Assembly (NCBI RefSeq): GCF_002127545.1
Contig: NZ_MUBK01000006.1
Location: 78,618 to 142,617 of the forward strand
Direction of reading: 5' to 3'
DNA length: 64,000 bases
Source: Xenorhabdus beddingii
Lineage (GTDB): Bacteria; Pseudomonadota; Gammaproteobacteria; Enterobacterales; Enterobacteriaceae
Part shown: piece by piece, positions 33,257-42,932 of the stretch
Layout of the letters: every line of letters starts with the position of its first letter
Numbering within the stretch: position 1 is the first letter of the stretch
Made by a program: the position numbers and the translations under genes
The notes under the pieces: model-generated
Seen by the model: the letters and a program-made list of their open reading frames with translations, nothing else
What the model was told of the DNA's origin: nothing
The model's database searches: none

Positions 33257-34954
33257 TTATGCCGCTTTTTTAGCCTCTTTTTCCAAGGGTAAACATAAAA
33301 TGACACGGGTAAATTCGTCTGGTTGGCAATCCACTTTTACACCATACGGTTTACCATAACGGAGCTGTAGACGTTTATCTACCAGACTCATCCCAAGTCC
33401 ATCGCCGACGTGTTTGGGACAATAGAGACCGGCATTATCCTCAATCTCCACCAAGAGCAAATTGGCTTCTTGATGAGCCCTAATCGTAATTTTTCCTGTA
33501 TCAAGTAACTGTGATGTGCCATGTTTAATCGCATTTTCCACCATGGGTTGTAGGGAAAATGCAGGTAGTCTGGCATTGCGCAGGGAGTCAGGTATTTCTA
33601 TCGCAATTTGCAAACGCTCACGGAAGCGAGCCTTTTCAATTTGTAAGTAAGCATTCACATGCTCTATCTCATTCTCCAGCGTGGCAATTTCTTCGGGACG
33701 TTTTAAATTCTTGCGGAAAAATGTCGAAAGATACTGCACAAGTTGGCTGGCCTGCTGGCTATCCCGGCGGATCACGGCTTGTAATGTATTTAGGGCATTA
33801 AATAAAAAGTGAGGGTTCACTTGCGCGTGAAGTAGCTTAACTTCTGATTGCAGTAAAGATTGCTTATTTCGCTCATATTGTCCGGCAAGGATTTGGGCTG
33901 AGAGTAAGCTGGCAATTCCCTCACCCAAGGTACGATTGATGGAGCTGAATAAACGATTTTTGGCTTCGTAGAGTTTGATGGTCCCGATGACCTTCTGATT
34001 TTCTCCCCGTAAAGGGATCACCAGAGCAGAACCAAGTTTACAAATGGGACTCAGGGAACAGCAATAGGGGGTTTCATTCCCATCGGCATACACGACTTCG
34101 TTATTTTCAATCGCACGGCGCGACTGTTCGGAAGCGATGGGGGTAGCGGGTAAATGATGATCAGAACCAATTCCAATAAAGGCCAGTAATTTTTCTCTGT
34201 CAGTGATGGCGACCGCGCCAATCTCCAGTTCCTGATAGATCACTTTTGCTACACGCATGCTGTTATCTTCATTAAACCCCTTGCGTAAAATCCCTTCTGT
34301 ACAGACGGCAATTTTTAACGCCTGAGCAGAAAAAGCACTGGTGTATTTTTCAAAAATGGCACGCCTGTCCAATAAAATACGTATAAACATCGCTGCGCCA
34401 ATACTATTGGCGATGATCATGGGGGCGGCAATATTTTTAACCAGATTTAGCGATTCATTGAAAGGCTTGGCTAACAGCAGGATAATGCCCATTTGGGCAC
34501 ATTCAGCAAAGAAAGTCACAATGGCCGCAGTCCAGGGGTTCAATAAGTTATTAATCTTTCCTCGTTTCATCAGATAAATATGCACAAGGCCCCCCAGTAT
34601 TCCTTCTATAATGGTCGATACCATACAACTGAAAGCCGTCATGCCACCGAGAGAATAACGGTGTAACCCGCCGGTGAATCCGACCATTGCCCCTACGGTT
34701 GGCCCTCCGAGAAAACCACCAAGAACAGCACCAATCGCTCTGGTATTGGCAATTGAGTCATTCACATTCAACCCAAAATAGGTTCCCATAATGCAAAAGA
34801 CGGAAAAAATGACATAACACATCATCTTATGTGGCAAACGGACAGTCACTTGCAGCAAGGGAATAAACAGGGGGGTTTTACTCAGCAGCCAGGCGATCAC
34901 CAGATAGATACACATTTGCTGGAGTAATAACAAAACGAGATTAAATTCGTACAT
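33257..34954 (-). CDS. btsS: LytS-family sensor histidine kinase BtsS (YehU)
   Basis: Membrane kinase that senses external pyruvate in E. coli. 565 aa (E. coli 561). Six or so membrane segments of the 5TM-5TMR-LYT type lie in residues 1-190 ([40 protein letters not shown]). A GAF-like domain (about 230-360) precedes the His-kinase domain with [13 protein letters not shown] (the phosphorylated His near 385) and the ATPase block [12 protein letters not shown] [18 protein letters not shown]. Transcribed with btsR. Confidence 0.93.
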   Translation of the reverse strand: MYEFNLVLLLLQQMCIYLVIAWLLSKTPLFIPLLQVTVRLPHKMMCYVIFSVFCIMGTYFGLNVNDSIANTRAIGAVLGGFLGGPTVGAMVGFTGGLHRYSLGGMTAFSCMVSTIIEGILGGLVHIYLMKRGKINNLLNPWTAAIVTFFAECAQMGIILLLAKPFNESLNLVKNIAAPMIIANSIGAAMFIRILLDRRAIFEKYTSAFSAQALKIAVCTEGILRKGFNEDNSMRVAKVIYQELEIGAVAITDREKLLAFIGIGSDHHLPATPIASEQSRRAIENNEVVYADGNETPYCCSLSPICKLGSALVIPLRGENQKVIGTIKLYEAKNRLFSSINRTLGEGIASLLSAQILAGQYERNKQSLLQSEVKLLHAQVNPHFLFNALNTLQAVIRRDSQQASQLVQYLSTFFRKNLKRPEEIATLENEIEHVNAYLQIEKARFRERLQIAIEIPDSLRNARLPAFSLQPMVENAIKHGTSQLLDTGKITIRAHQEANLLLVEIEDNAGLYCPKHVGDGLGMSLVDKRLQLRYGKPYGVKVDCQPDEFTRVILCLPLEKEAKKAA

Positions 34955-35059
34955 ATTTTTTCATTATGTGATTAATAGTAATTAATATATTTAAAGCGCC
35001 ATTATCAAAGGTTGAATTTAGCGCCGTCAATAGTCGGTGGGTAGGATAATGTATTTGTC

Positions 35060-35094
35060 GGTATGAAAGTGTTAGAAAGGTATGAAAGTGTTAG
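35060..35094. repeat. Direct repeat pair with 19-bp period
   Basis: GGTATGAAAGTGTTAG occurs at 35060 and again at 35079, between btsS and the inverse autotransporter. Two copies only. Confidence 0.7.
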
Positions 35095-35107
35095 GCATGG
35101 AAAGGAT

Positions 35108-35131
35108 AATCCGCCCCGATGGGAGCGGATT
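35108..35131 (-). terminator. Hairpin after the inverse autotransporter gene
   Basis: AATCCGC and GCGGATT pair around a C/G-rich loop just past the stop at 35139. The T run on the minus strand is weak. Confidence 0.5.
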
Positions 35132-35138
35132 GATGACA

Positions 35139-38100
35139 TTAATCTACACAGATCACGTAATCGTAGATCTTGTAATCGATAACGTGTTCGAGTCCGGTGT
35201 CTATATTCACGCTATAATAGGTATCTTTACCCTTTCCATCTATCTCCGGACTTGAAGAGCGATAGGAGCGGCCTTTTGGCCAGCCGTACTCGGTATACAT
35301 CGCATTGTCTGGATGGGCCAGGTAAAGGTTCTCCAATTGATCTTTTGTCGGTAATTTTTTACCTGCCACCTTACAAGACCATTCTGCACCTTTGGGAGCG
35401 CGAGCTGACCAGATTTCATTATGTTCAGTATATGGGTGTGGCTTTTTTATTGTACTTGGAATACCTAGCTCTGATTGCAATACGGGTCGGTAAAAGACAG
35501 TACCATCGGCACTGGTGACCGTGTTAGGCATATGTCCCCAAAAATTAGCCTCAGGGATATCCGGACTGGTTACGACAGTAAAAATCACATTCTGAATTTG
35601 TGGGGCAGCCGTTCCCTCCGCTGTGATGGAAAACAGCGTCTTTAAGCCCATCGCATTCGGGTCGGTTATGGTAATAGATAGCATACCGTTATTATCCGTA
35701 ATGCCTTGATATACATTTAATTTACCATTGAATAATGCAGTGGCTTTCTGAGGATCTCCGTGGCGATTCTGCGCACCGGTGGCTTCAATTCTGATCGCCA
35801 CATTTCTGACCGGTTTCCCATGGTTCAGCGCTGTGATTTTGAGTGTGATAGCGTCGCCCTTTTTGACCTTATCGGCACTCAGTGTAGACGTGATATTATC
35901 AGCCAGCCCTCTGACTGTTCCCCCTTTCCCGCCATCGTGGGTATGGTTGCCTTGCTCGACACTCATGCTGGTATCAACGACTTGGGTATTCCCGATAAGG
36001 CCAAGTGCGTTTTGTGCCTGCACAGCAATCTCTTTCACTGTGCCGGCATCTGACTGTGTCAATATATAGTCTGGGATCTTGCCGGATTCGGTGATCGTAT
36101 GGCCTTTGGTCACATCAGTACTGCCTTTATTACCCCATGCATAGCGGGATTTATCGGTTGTATCACCGTGATTGGCGTTAAAGGTATAAGTCGCACTCAA
36201 CGTTTGCCCCATCTCTAATTTGCCCTTTAGGGTCAGATTTTTGACGAGCGGTATCGTTGCGTGTACGAAGAGAATGTCCACCGGTTTGACGATAATCCCA
36301 TCCACTTCTGGCGTAATGTTTAATACTCCAACCTTTCCGCCAGCAGTCAGCAAGGATTCATAAATACCCGGCTGAGTCTCTTTCATTTTGGCGATCGCTG
36401 GATCGCTGTCTTCCCCACTTAAGCCACTGGAGACCAATTTGATATCAGAGGCAACTCCACTAATGGGGTTGCCCTCTTTATCTTTCAGGGTCAGTGTCAG
36501 AAGCGTTGTGGAGTGACCATCAGCCGGCATCTCTTTATCTTTTGCTGTAAAAGTCGAGTTATTGGCATTCACTTCTGCGGGGAGCACGTGTACCTGCATT
36601 TCTGCATGTTTGGAAGCGTTACCTTGCTCATCGTAAGCCACGGCTCCGACAGTGTAGGTATTGTTAGTATTGGTGCTGCCCTGTGTTTGATATTTCGGTA
36701 GGGTCAGCAGATAGTGTGTCCCACTTTGATGTTGAATTTTTCCACCATTGGCAAAAAGGTTTGTTGCTTCCCATTGAATATCTTTAAACCCATATTTGCT
36801 GTTAATGCTGATATGCAGTGGCTTGTTCTCACCCGCATGGCCGATAATCTGGTTATCCATGGCAAGAGAGATCACTTCACGTTTGCGGTATTCCAGAACA
36901 ATCTGATTATTGCGCTCGATCAAATCATAGCGTCCGCCTTGCAGAGAACGCCGGAACGTCACGGTGTCCGGATCAATCTGCTTTGCCCACGGAGTGCCAA
37001 TGGCATAATTCAGTTCCATATTGAACTGTGTTTCTCCGTTACCGGACATCTCTTGTTTGCGTTCAATACCGAAAGTCAGCAAGGGAACCGGAGTATAACT
37101 CACCCCGGCCGTCAACATGGAAGGGTTCCGGCTTCGGTGATCTTTATTGATTAACCCAACTTCATTTCCGAAGTATTGTTCATACATTAACTTACCACCC
37201 AGTTGTGGTATGGCCGGAGCATAACCCTGTATTCTCAGGTCGAACCCGTTGGCTGGGCGTTCATCATAATCAGTCAGAAGGCGGGACTCTTTCCAGTGAC
37301 TTAAACGGAAGTAGCCGTTTGCACCCAATTTCAGATAATTACGGGCATATTCTGCACCGAGGCCAAATCGGGTGTTATCACCGGTGAAATCATGGTCAAG
37401 GAAGGCATTGTAGCCTAGCATCCAGCCATCAAAAAAATGACGTTGCCCCAGCCCGAAATTGGCGGTAGTGCGTTTATCAAGACGGCGTAAACCAAACTGA
37501 GTAAAAACTATCTGGTGGCGGGTATCATACAGGGGCAACAGCATATCTAGCTGGCTGCCATTCAGGTTTCCACGGTTATTCAGATTGGCTTGCACACGGA
37601 CTGTACCGTAGCTTCCCAACCAATTTTTAATTTGCTGATTGGCCTCACTCATTACCAGATTGCTTAACTGGCTGGTGGCTCCATTCTTAATATTATCAGT
37701 GGCTAATAGGTGACCAAGCTGAGAGGCAACCTCTGCCAGATGGCGAGAATTTTCATTTGCAGCCGCCGTTTTATCTAATGAAGTTTTATCTAATGAAGAA
37801 TAGTTAAAAGGCAGAAATTTATTGTTTCGAGATTTAGGAACTTCAATTTCGCTACCGGCACCAAGTGCCATAAAAGATTTGTTAAAGGTACGTAATTGAT
37901 TGATTTTTTGTAGATCAGAGACAGTTAAACCATAGCGTTTAGCGATGGTATTGATGGTTTCCCCTGATTTCAGGATATAAGTCTCTGTGGGTAGCGCCAA
38001 TGGTTCATTTTGAAAAGTCGCCTGTGTTTTGGCAGTCGCGATAGCGGGAGCAAATGTGCCAGCAACTGGAAACACAAACTGAGTGATAATGTTCACCCAT

Positions 38101-38162
38101 GCTACATTTTTCAGCAAATTTTGCTGATTCTGTAGCCACGGCTTGTCGAATTTTTTGTTCAT
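35139..38162 (-). CDS. Intimin/invasin-type inverse autotransporter adhesin
   Basis: 1007 aa from ATG 38162. A long signal segment (about 1-44) is followed by LysM (61-109, YILKSGETINTIAKRYGLTV), which would bind peptidoglycan. The outer-membrane inverse-autotransporter barrel spans about 150-435 (FDGWMLGYNAFLDHDFTGDN, ERPANGFDL, YEQYFGNEVGLI). The passenger has Ig-like Big1 repeats (VNANNSTFTAKDKEMPADGH; STLSADKVKKGDAITLKITA). The last ~135 residues (WGHMPNTVTSADGTVFYRPV onward, with LPTKDQLENLY and GWPKGRSYRSSSP) look like a C-type-lectin-like adhesin tip. Surface attachment is inferred. The Shine-Dalgarno is weak; the frame extends 20 codons upstream. Confidence 0.92.
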   Translation of the reverse strand: MNKKFDKPWLQNQQNLLKNVAWVNIITQFVFPVAGTFAPAIATAKTQATFQNEPLALPTETYILKSGETINTIAKRYGLTVSDLQKINQLRTFNKSFMALGAGSEIEVPKSRNNKFLPFNYSSLDKTSLDKTAAANENSRHLAEVASQLGHLLATDNIKNGATSQLSNLVMSEANQQIKNWLGSYGTVRVQANLNNRGNLNGSQLDMLLPLYDTRHQIVFTQFGLRRLDKRTTANFGLGQRHFFDGWMLGYNAFLDHDFTGDNTRFGLGAEYARNYLKLGANGYFRLSHWKESRLLTDYDERPANGFDLRIQGYAPAIPQLGGKLMYEQYFGNEVGLINKDHRSRNPSMLTAGVSYTPVPLLTFGIERKQEMSGNGETQFNMELNYAIGTPWAKQIDPDTVTFRRSLQGGRYDLIERNNQIVLEYRKREVISLAMDNQIIGHAGENKPLHISINSKYGFKDIQWEATNLFANGGKIQHQSGTHYLLTLPKYQTQGSTNTNNTYTVGAVAYDEQGNASKHAEMQVHVLPAEVNANNSTFTAKDKEMPADGHSTTLLTLTLKDKEGNPISGVASDIKLVSSGLSGEDSDPAIAKMKETQPGIYESLLTAGGKVGVLNITPEVDGIIVKPVDILFVHATIPLVKNLTLKGKLEMGQTLSATYTFNANHGDTTDKSRYAWGNKGSTDVTKGHTITESGKIPDYILTQSDAGTVKEIAVQAQNALGLIGNTQVVDTSMSVEQGNHTHDGGKGGTVRGLADNITSTLSADKVKKGDAITLKITALNHGKPVRNVAIRIEATGAQNRHGDPQKATALFNGKLNVYQGITDNNGMLSITITDPNAMGLKTLFSITAEGTAAPQIQNVIFTVVTSPDIPEANFWGHMPNTVTSADGTVFYRPVLQSELGIPSTIKKPHPYTEHNEIWSARAPKGAEWSCKVAGKKLPTKDQLENLYLAHPDNAMYTEYGWPKGRSYRSSSPEIDGKGKDTYYSVNIDTGLEHVIDYKIYDYVICVD

Positions 38163-39124
38163 AGCTATAAACCTGTAACAATAAAAAAACATCAGGCGAT
38201 AACTAGCAGTAAACCTATCCATTTCAGAATATTATGGTTTATTGACTGTCAATCATGAACCGTGTAATCAGGGGAACATCGCCAAATAATGACGGAATAA
38301 ATAGATGACAACACGGAATTGCCTGATCTGAAATATTACAAAATAGTTAACAAATTCTGTTTGATGGTTAACAATTAGATAATTGATCTAGAATTTGGTA
38401 TTTGTAAGGTTTTTTATTCCAACATAAAATCAATAATTGATCAATATGACTTTTATTGTCAATCGGTTTCATAAAAACAGGAAATAGAGGTGAAAAAGTC
38501 AGTTTGGTGGGATCAGGTGTTATTTTTATGGTTAAAGCGTATTTGATTTACTTATTTTAGTAAAAACAAATAGTTATCGTTTTCCTTTATATTATTTCGA
38601 TATTCTTGATTAGATTAAAATAAAAACAGCTTTAAATATAAGAGAATATGATTGGTTAATTAATTGTTATTATCTAATATTTGCTTTCGCTTTTTGTTTT
38701 CGATCATATATGGTTTAATAATGTACAGTAAATTCCCCATATATTGATGTATAAAATTAATCTTTATCATTCATGATCAATTTCATGGTCAATTATGATT
38801 GATAAGTTTTTTTAAGATCAAAAAACAAACAAGGAATAACATTGGTAATTTATTATGCAGGGGCGGCAGCATTGTTCATTGTGTTTTTTGTGATTTAGAT
38901 ATTATTTATATTCTGCAAAATCGCGCATAGGTCATATAATTAATAAAGTTAAGACTCGTTATGCGATAGATTGAAAAGTGATCGCCAAATCATTATTAAC
39001 TGATATTTGTTTATCAGGGGAATCCTATTGCCATAAGAATGACAGGTATGACGATGTTTTTATTCTGTCTAAACAGAAAGTGTGAAATTGGAGTAGTGCC
39101 AGGTTCGTTTTATTGGAGATTGTT
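38163..39124. other. Long AT-rich non-coding gap between adhesin and recombinase
   Basis: About 960 bp with no gene I can support. It holds many TGATCAAT- and GTTAAC-like short palindromes (38347-38395, 38430-38450, 38771-38805) and a small hairpin TTCTGT-CTAA-ACAGAA at 39064-39079. The adhesin promoter (leftward) and the recombinase promoter (rightward) must both lie here. I looked for inverted repeats longer than 12 bp that could mark an invertible segment and found none by eye. Confidence 0.6.
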
Positions 39125-39718
39125 ATGAGAAAATACATCACACAAGACGAATGGAAGCGTGTTTTTGCTGTGTTAACCGATTCTGTAAATAAAGAACGTG
39201 ATCAGTGTTTGTTGTACTTAACTTATATTCATGGCCTACGTGTGAGTGAGCTGACTTCATTAAAAGTCTCCGATATTGATATCGCAGGAAAAACCATTTA
39301 TATAAAGCGATTGAAGAATGGTTTTTCGACAACACATCCTATCTCTGTAACAGAAAAAGAGCTTATCTTAAAATGGTTGCAGATCAGGAGTCTCAATTCG
39401 GTATATCAGGTCTCTTCATGGCTATTTCCTTCGCGTAAAGGGGGTAAGTTATCACGCCAGTGGGTTTATGTATTAATGGGGAGATATGGGGAACAGGCGG
39501 GGCTATCCATAAAGTTACATCCGCACAAATTGCGGCACTCTTGCGGATTTGAACTTGCCAATCAGGGGTTGGATACCCGACTGATTCAGGATTATTTAGG
39601 GCATCGTAATATACGCCATACCATGCACTATACTGCCAGTAATCCAGAGCGCTTTCAGAAAGCCTGGCAACATAATCAAAAGTTGAAAATTGATGGTGGA
39701 AAATATCTCATTTCTTAG
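39125..39718 (+). CDS. FimB/FimE-type tyrosine site-specific recombinase
   Basis: 197 aa from ATG 39125 (TTGGAG upstream), the length of Fim switch recombinases (FimE 198). It consists of the catalytic domain only. The active-site residues are R39 (HGLRVSEL), H134 and R137 (HPHKLRH), H160 (YLGHRNIRH) and nucleophile Y169 (HYTAS). Such enzymes invert promoter segments of fimbrial and capsule operons. No fimbrial genes are nearby; its neighbours are an adhesin gene and an exporter. It may control either of them, or act elsewhere. Inference only. Confidence 0.9.
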   Translation: MRKYITQDEWKRVFAVLTDSVNKERDQCLLYLTYIHGLRVSELTSLKVSDIDIAGKTIYIKRLKNGFSTTHPISVTEKELILKWLQIRSLNSVYQVSSWLFPSRKGGKLSRQWVYVLMGRYGEQAGLSIKLHPHKLRHSCGFELANQGLDTRLIQDYLGHRNIRHTMHYTASNPERFQKAWQHNQKLKIDGGKYLIS

Positions 39719-40806
39719 TAGTTTGTTGAAAATTAATGATTTTAAGAGCAAATTTGTTCTTTTTCCGCAGTGGAACTATCAAATTTTATCCGTAAAGCGT
39801 GCATTACCTGACTAGGGCAATATTCTATCGCCTTGCAAGATGACGGGCATATCTATATTGAAAAATCAAACCGGAAAGATCATCGTGATCTCTCCGGTTT
39901 TTTGCCTGTTCTTTCGAAAAGACCATAATAATAAAGAGGAAATAAGAAGCGTGGTTCTTACACAAAAATAATTATTTCCCATTGTTAACTATTTCATTGA
40001 TATTATTCCATGTGGTGATAGTTATTGTCTTGTAATGCGAAATCTCATTATTTACAAAAAACTTTTATTTTGTCCTAAAGTTAACTTAACAGATTATTTA
40101 GGATAAAAAATACCAGATTGAAAATGATGACACGACAAAACGACATTCATTTGTCCTGAAAAATTAATATGTGAATTTTTAAATTTAATAAACAGAGAAC
40201 ATGATTGTGTAATTTTATTGCACAATCATAACTTACCTTGAAGAGAGATTATGATGGTGACTTTTTTCTAATCAATATTTTCTTTTAATAAAGATATGAC
40301 ATTAATATTAATATATATAATTAAGAAATTATATCATTTAGAAATAATACTTTATTGTTATCAATGGCGCTTGTGCTTCTGTAACCTGCTGTGAACACTT
40401 ACTTCATTAATTAAATTAATATAAATGACTTTTGGCTCACCATTTAGTCATTTATCCTTTTTCATTTGCATGATGTTGTGTTAAATAGTTTGCAGTTAGT
40501 CAAAATATAATCCCGATATTTCTTTATTTTTCATTATATGATTTTAGTTGATTGTTGAAATCTTATTTATGTCAATATTTATAGCTGAATCAAAGGGGTG
40601 GTTTGGCCGAGAGATGCTAAAATTTAGTGAGTGTTAAATATTTGGACTGAATTTTGTTGTTTTGCATGTTTTGAGGGGGGATTTTCTTTTGTCAGTGATC
40701 AGACGCACGGATCTCTAAAAAGAATTGTACTCAGGAGTGTCACACTACATCGTTAACTTTATCGGCAACTTTGACCTGATAGTACGCTTGGGGCTTACAG
40801 AACAGA
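39719..40806. other. Non-coding gap between recombinase and exporter operon
   Basis: About 1.1 kb, AT-rich, no supported gene. It contains the recombinase terminator (39867-39904), an imperfect repeat TTTTGTCCTAAA...TTTAGGATAAAA (40070-40110) and a perfect 9-bp hairpin ATGATTGTG...CACAATCAT (40201-40229). A fragment GATGACGGGCATATCTATAT (39840-39859) resembles the ERIC edge. The promoter of the exporter operon should be at its right end. Confidence 0.6.
39867..39904 (+). terminator. Terminator downstream of the recombinase
   Basis: AAACCGGA...AGATCA and TGATCT...TCCGGTTT pair around a 3-nt loop with one bulge on each side, followed by TTTTTTG. Confidence 0.88.
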
Positions 40807-41778
40807 ATGAAGAAAAGAACACTTTTCACCATACTATTAATTATTTTCCTGATCGCCATGGCCGTGCTTTTCCGCTCCCACCATCAAGAATTATTGTTGC
40901 AGGGGGAAGTTGATGCGCCAGAGGTCATTGTAACTTCCAAAGCGACGGGTCGGGTTGTTAATCTCCATGTGGGGCGCGGGGATGATATCAAAGCAGGGCA
41001 ACTGATGGTCACCCTTGACAGCCCTGAGTTAGAAGCCAGGGTCGCGGCGGCGAAGGCGGTGCGTGATCAGGCTAAAGCGAAACTCGAATTATCCCTGCAT
41101 GGGACACGTGAGGAGAGTATCCGCAATTTAGAAGCCACTCTTGCGCAGGCTCGGTCAGGGTATAAAAACGCCCAACGTGAGTTTGATCGTCTCAGTAATA
41201 TGTCAACCAAAGGTTATGTCTCTACCCGTGAACTGGATAATGCGCGTAATGTGCGGGATATCGCTTATCAGAAAATGCAGGGTGCCAAAGCAGAGTTGGA
41301 TGCAGGGAAAAGCGGGGATCGCATTGAACTGCGCCAACAATATCAGGCTGCATTGAATGAAGCGGAAGAGAAACTGCGTGAAGTGAAAGTTCAGAGCGAG
41401 GATTTACAGGTAAAAGCCCCTGTTGAGGGTGAAGTCGGGCCACTGCCGGCAGAAATGGGGCAATTTTTTAATGCCAATAGTCCATTGGCGACGCTGGTAC
41501 GCCTTCAGCAGGCTTACTTCGTTTATAACTTGCGTGAAGATATTTTGGCGAAAGTTCGCAAGGGCGACAAAATTCAATTGCGTGTGCCTGCATTGGGTAA
41601 TAAAGAGATTGACGCTGAGGTTCGCTATATTGCGCCGATGGGGGACTATACGACAAAACGCGCAACCCGTGCGACGGGGGATTTTGACCTGAGAACGTTT
41701 GAAGTTCGCTTATATCCTTTGCAGCCTGTAGAGGGGCTACGTCCGGGCATGAGTGCCTTGTGGCTTTGGGATAAGTAA
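40807..41778 (+). CDS. HlyD/EmrA-family periplasmic adaptor (YhiI/YbhG-like)
   Basis: 323 aa. An N-terminal anchor (FTILLIIFLIAMAVLFRSHH, about residues 6-22) is followed by the lipoyl half-motif (VTSKATGRVVNLHVGRGDDI), a long alpha-hairpin (about 85-205) and the second lipoyl half (VKAPVEGEVGPLPAEMGQFF). The family links an inner-membrane pump to an outer-membrane channel. First gene of a three-gene unit, with two ABC-2 permeases packed behind it at spacings near 12 bp. The start has only a weak Shine-Dalgarno. Confidence 0.9.
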   Translation: MKKRTLFTILLIIFLIAMAVLFRSHHQELLLQGEVDAPEVIVTSKATGRVVNLHVGRGDDIKAGQLMVTLDSPELEARVAAAKAVRDQAKAKLELSLHGTREESIRNLEATLAQARSGYKNAQREFDRLSNMSTKGYVSTRELDNARNVRDIAYQKMQGAKAELDAGKSGDRIELRQQYQAALNEAEEKLREVKVQSEDLQVKAPVEGEVGPLPAEMGQFFNANSPLATLVRLQQAYFVYNLREDILAKVRKGDKIQLRVPALGNKEIDAEVRYIAPMGDYTTKRATRATGDFDLRTFEVRLYPLQPVEGLRPGMSALWLWDK

Positions 41779-41790
41779 GGTGGCGGTTTG

Positions 41791-42921
41791 ATGAACAGAA
41801 AAGCTGCGTGGGGCAGTTTTGAACAGGCTTTCACGCGAGAACTCAAAGATGCACTTCGCAGCCCGGTTTTTCACTGGTTAAGCTGGTTGTTTCCCCTGTT
41901 GCTGTTTATCTTAATCAGTGCAAATTTTTCAGAGGGAACACTGTTTAATTTGCCGGTTTCGGTTGTGGATAATGACCTGAGTCCGTTATCACGCAACTTG
42001 AGCCGTAACCTGAATGCTGCCCCGCACGCAGAGATCAAATCTTATGACAATAGCCTGCCGGAATCCTTGGAACGCCTTAGCAGTGCTCAGGATTATGCGC
42101 TGCTTTATTTCCCTGAAAACTTTGAAAAAGACGCCTTAAGTGGAAAACAGCCCACGGTCAGTATGTATTACAACGCCCTGTTTTATGGTGCGGGGCGTTA
42201 TTCAACCCTGGATTTCAGCGGGCTGATGGCGGAAACCAATGCAAAATATCGTGCCATTATTGCATCCGAAATAGGCCATAAGCTGCCCCCGCTGGCTAAG
42301 GCCACCTTGTCTTATGACAGCCTGTTTAACGCGAGCGGCAGCTATATTTATTACCAACAATTTGCGGCAACCATCCACCTATTACAGCTTTTTGTTGTGA
42401 CATCCACCATTTACACGATGGCCAGAGGAAAGTCGCTTTTAAGCTCGACATCTTTCGTGGGAGCGTTGTTGGGAAAATTAGCGCCTTATACCTTGATCTT
42501 CACTCTGTTATTGATGGTGGAAATTACCGCACTGGTTGCTTTTTCTGACGCCAAAGTGACGGGTAATCCTTTGTACATGCCGATTGTTGGGTTTTTCTAT
42601 GTGATGGCAGCCCAAAGCGTTGGCTTGCTGTTATTTACTTTCACCAGCAGCGCAATAACCGCCTACACCTTGATTGGGCTGTTGGTCAGCATTGCGATGG
42701 CTTTTTCCGGCATGGTTTTGCCTGAGCTGTCAATGGTATTGCCCGCCAGGATTATTTCTCATCTTGAACCATTGACCCATGCCTTGAATGCCATGTTTGA
42801 CATCTTCCTACGAGAAGTCTCACTACAGGTTATCCTGAAGGTTTGTCTGATATTGATGATCTATCCTGCGGTCTGTAGTTTTTTGATCCACAACCGCTTG
42901 TGGAAACGGCTTAACCAATAA
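41791..42921 (+). CDS. ABC-2 type transporter permease, first subunit
   Basis: 376 aa from ATG 41791 (AAGGTGG upstream). One membrane helix near residues 22-42 (WLSWLFPLLLFILISANFSE) is followed by a periplasmic domain with LPVSVVDNDLSPLSRNLSRN (a motif of YhhJ/YbhR-type permeases). Five to six helices make up the C-terminal half. No nucleotide-binding domain is fused or adjacent. Partner of the HlyD protein and of the next permease. Confidence 0.9.
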   Translation: MNRKAAWGSFEQAFTRELKDALRSPVFHWLSWLFPLLLFILISANFSEGTLFNLPVSVVDNDLSPLSRNLSRNLNAAPHAEIKSYDNSLPESLERLSSAQDYALLYFPENFEKDALSGKQPTVSMYYNALFYGAGRYSTLDFSGLMAETNAKYRAIIASEIGHKLPPLAKATLSYDSLFNASGSYIYYQQFAATIHLLQLFVVTSTIYTMARGKSLLSSTSFVGALLGKLAPYTLIFTLLLMVEITALVAFSDAKVTGNPLYMPIVGFFYVMAAQSVGLLLFTFTSSAITAYTLIGLLVSIAMAFSGMVLPELSMVLPARIISHLEPLTHALNAMFDIFLREVSLQVILKVCLILMIYPAVCSFLIHNRLWKRLNQ

Positions 42922-42932
42922 GGGGTGGGCGC

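Noticed and set aside
38163..39124. Invertible promoter segment controlled by the recombinase
   Set aside because: No inverted repeat pair of 12 bp or more was found by eye; kept only as a hypothesis in the findings.
40725..40913. 62-codon frame overlapping the HlyD gene start
   Set aside because: It overlaps the well-supported adaptor gene in another frame and has no ribosome-binding site or recognisable domain.
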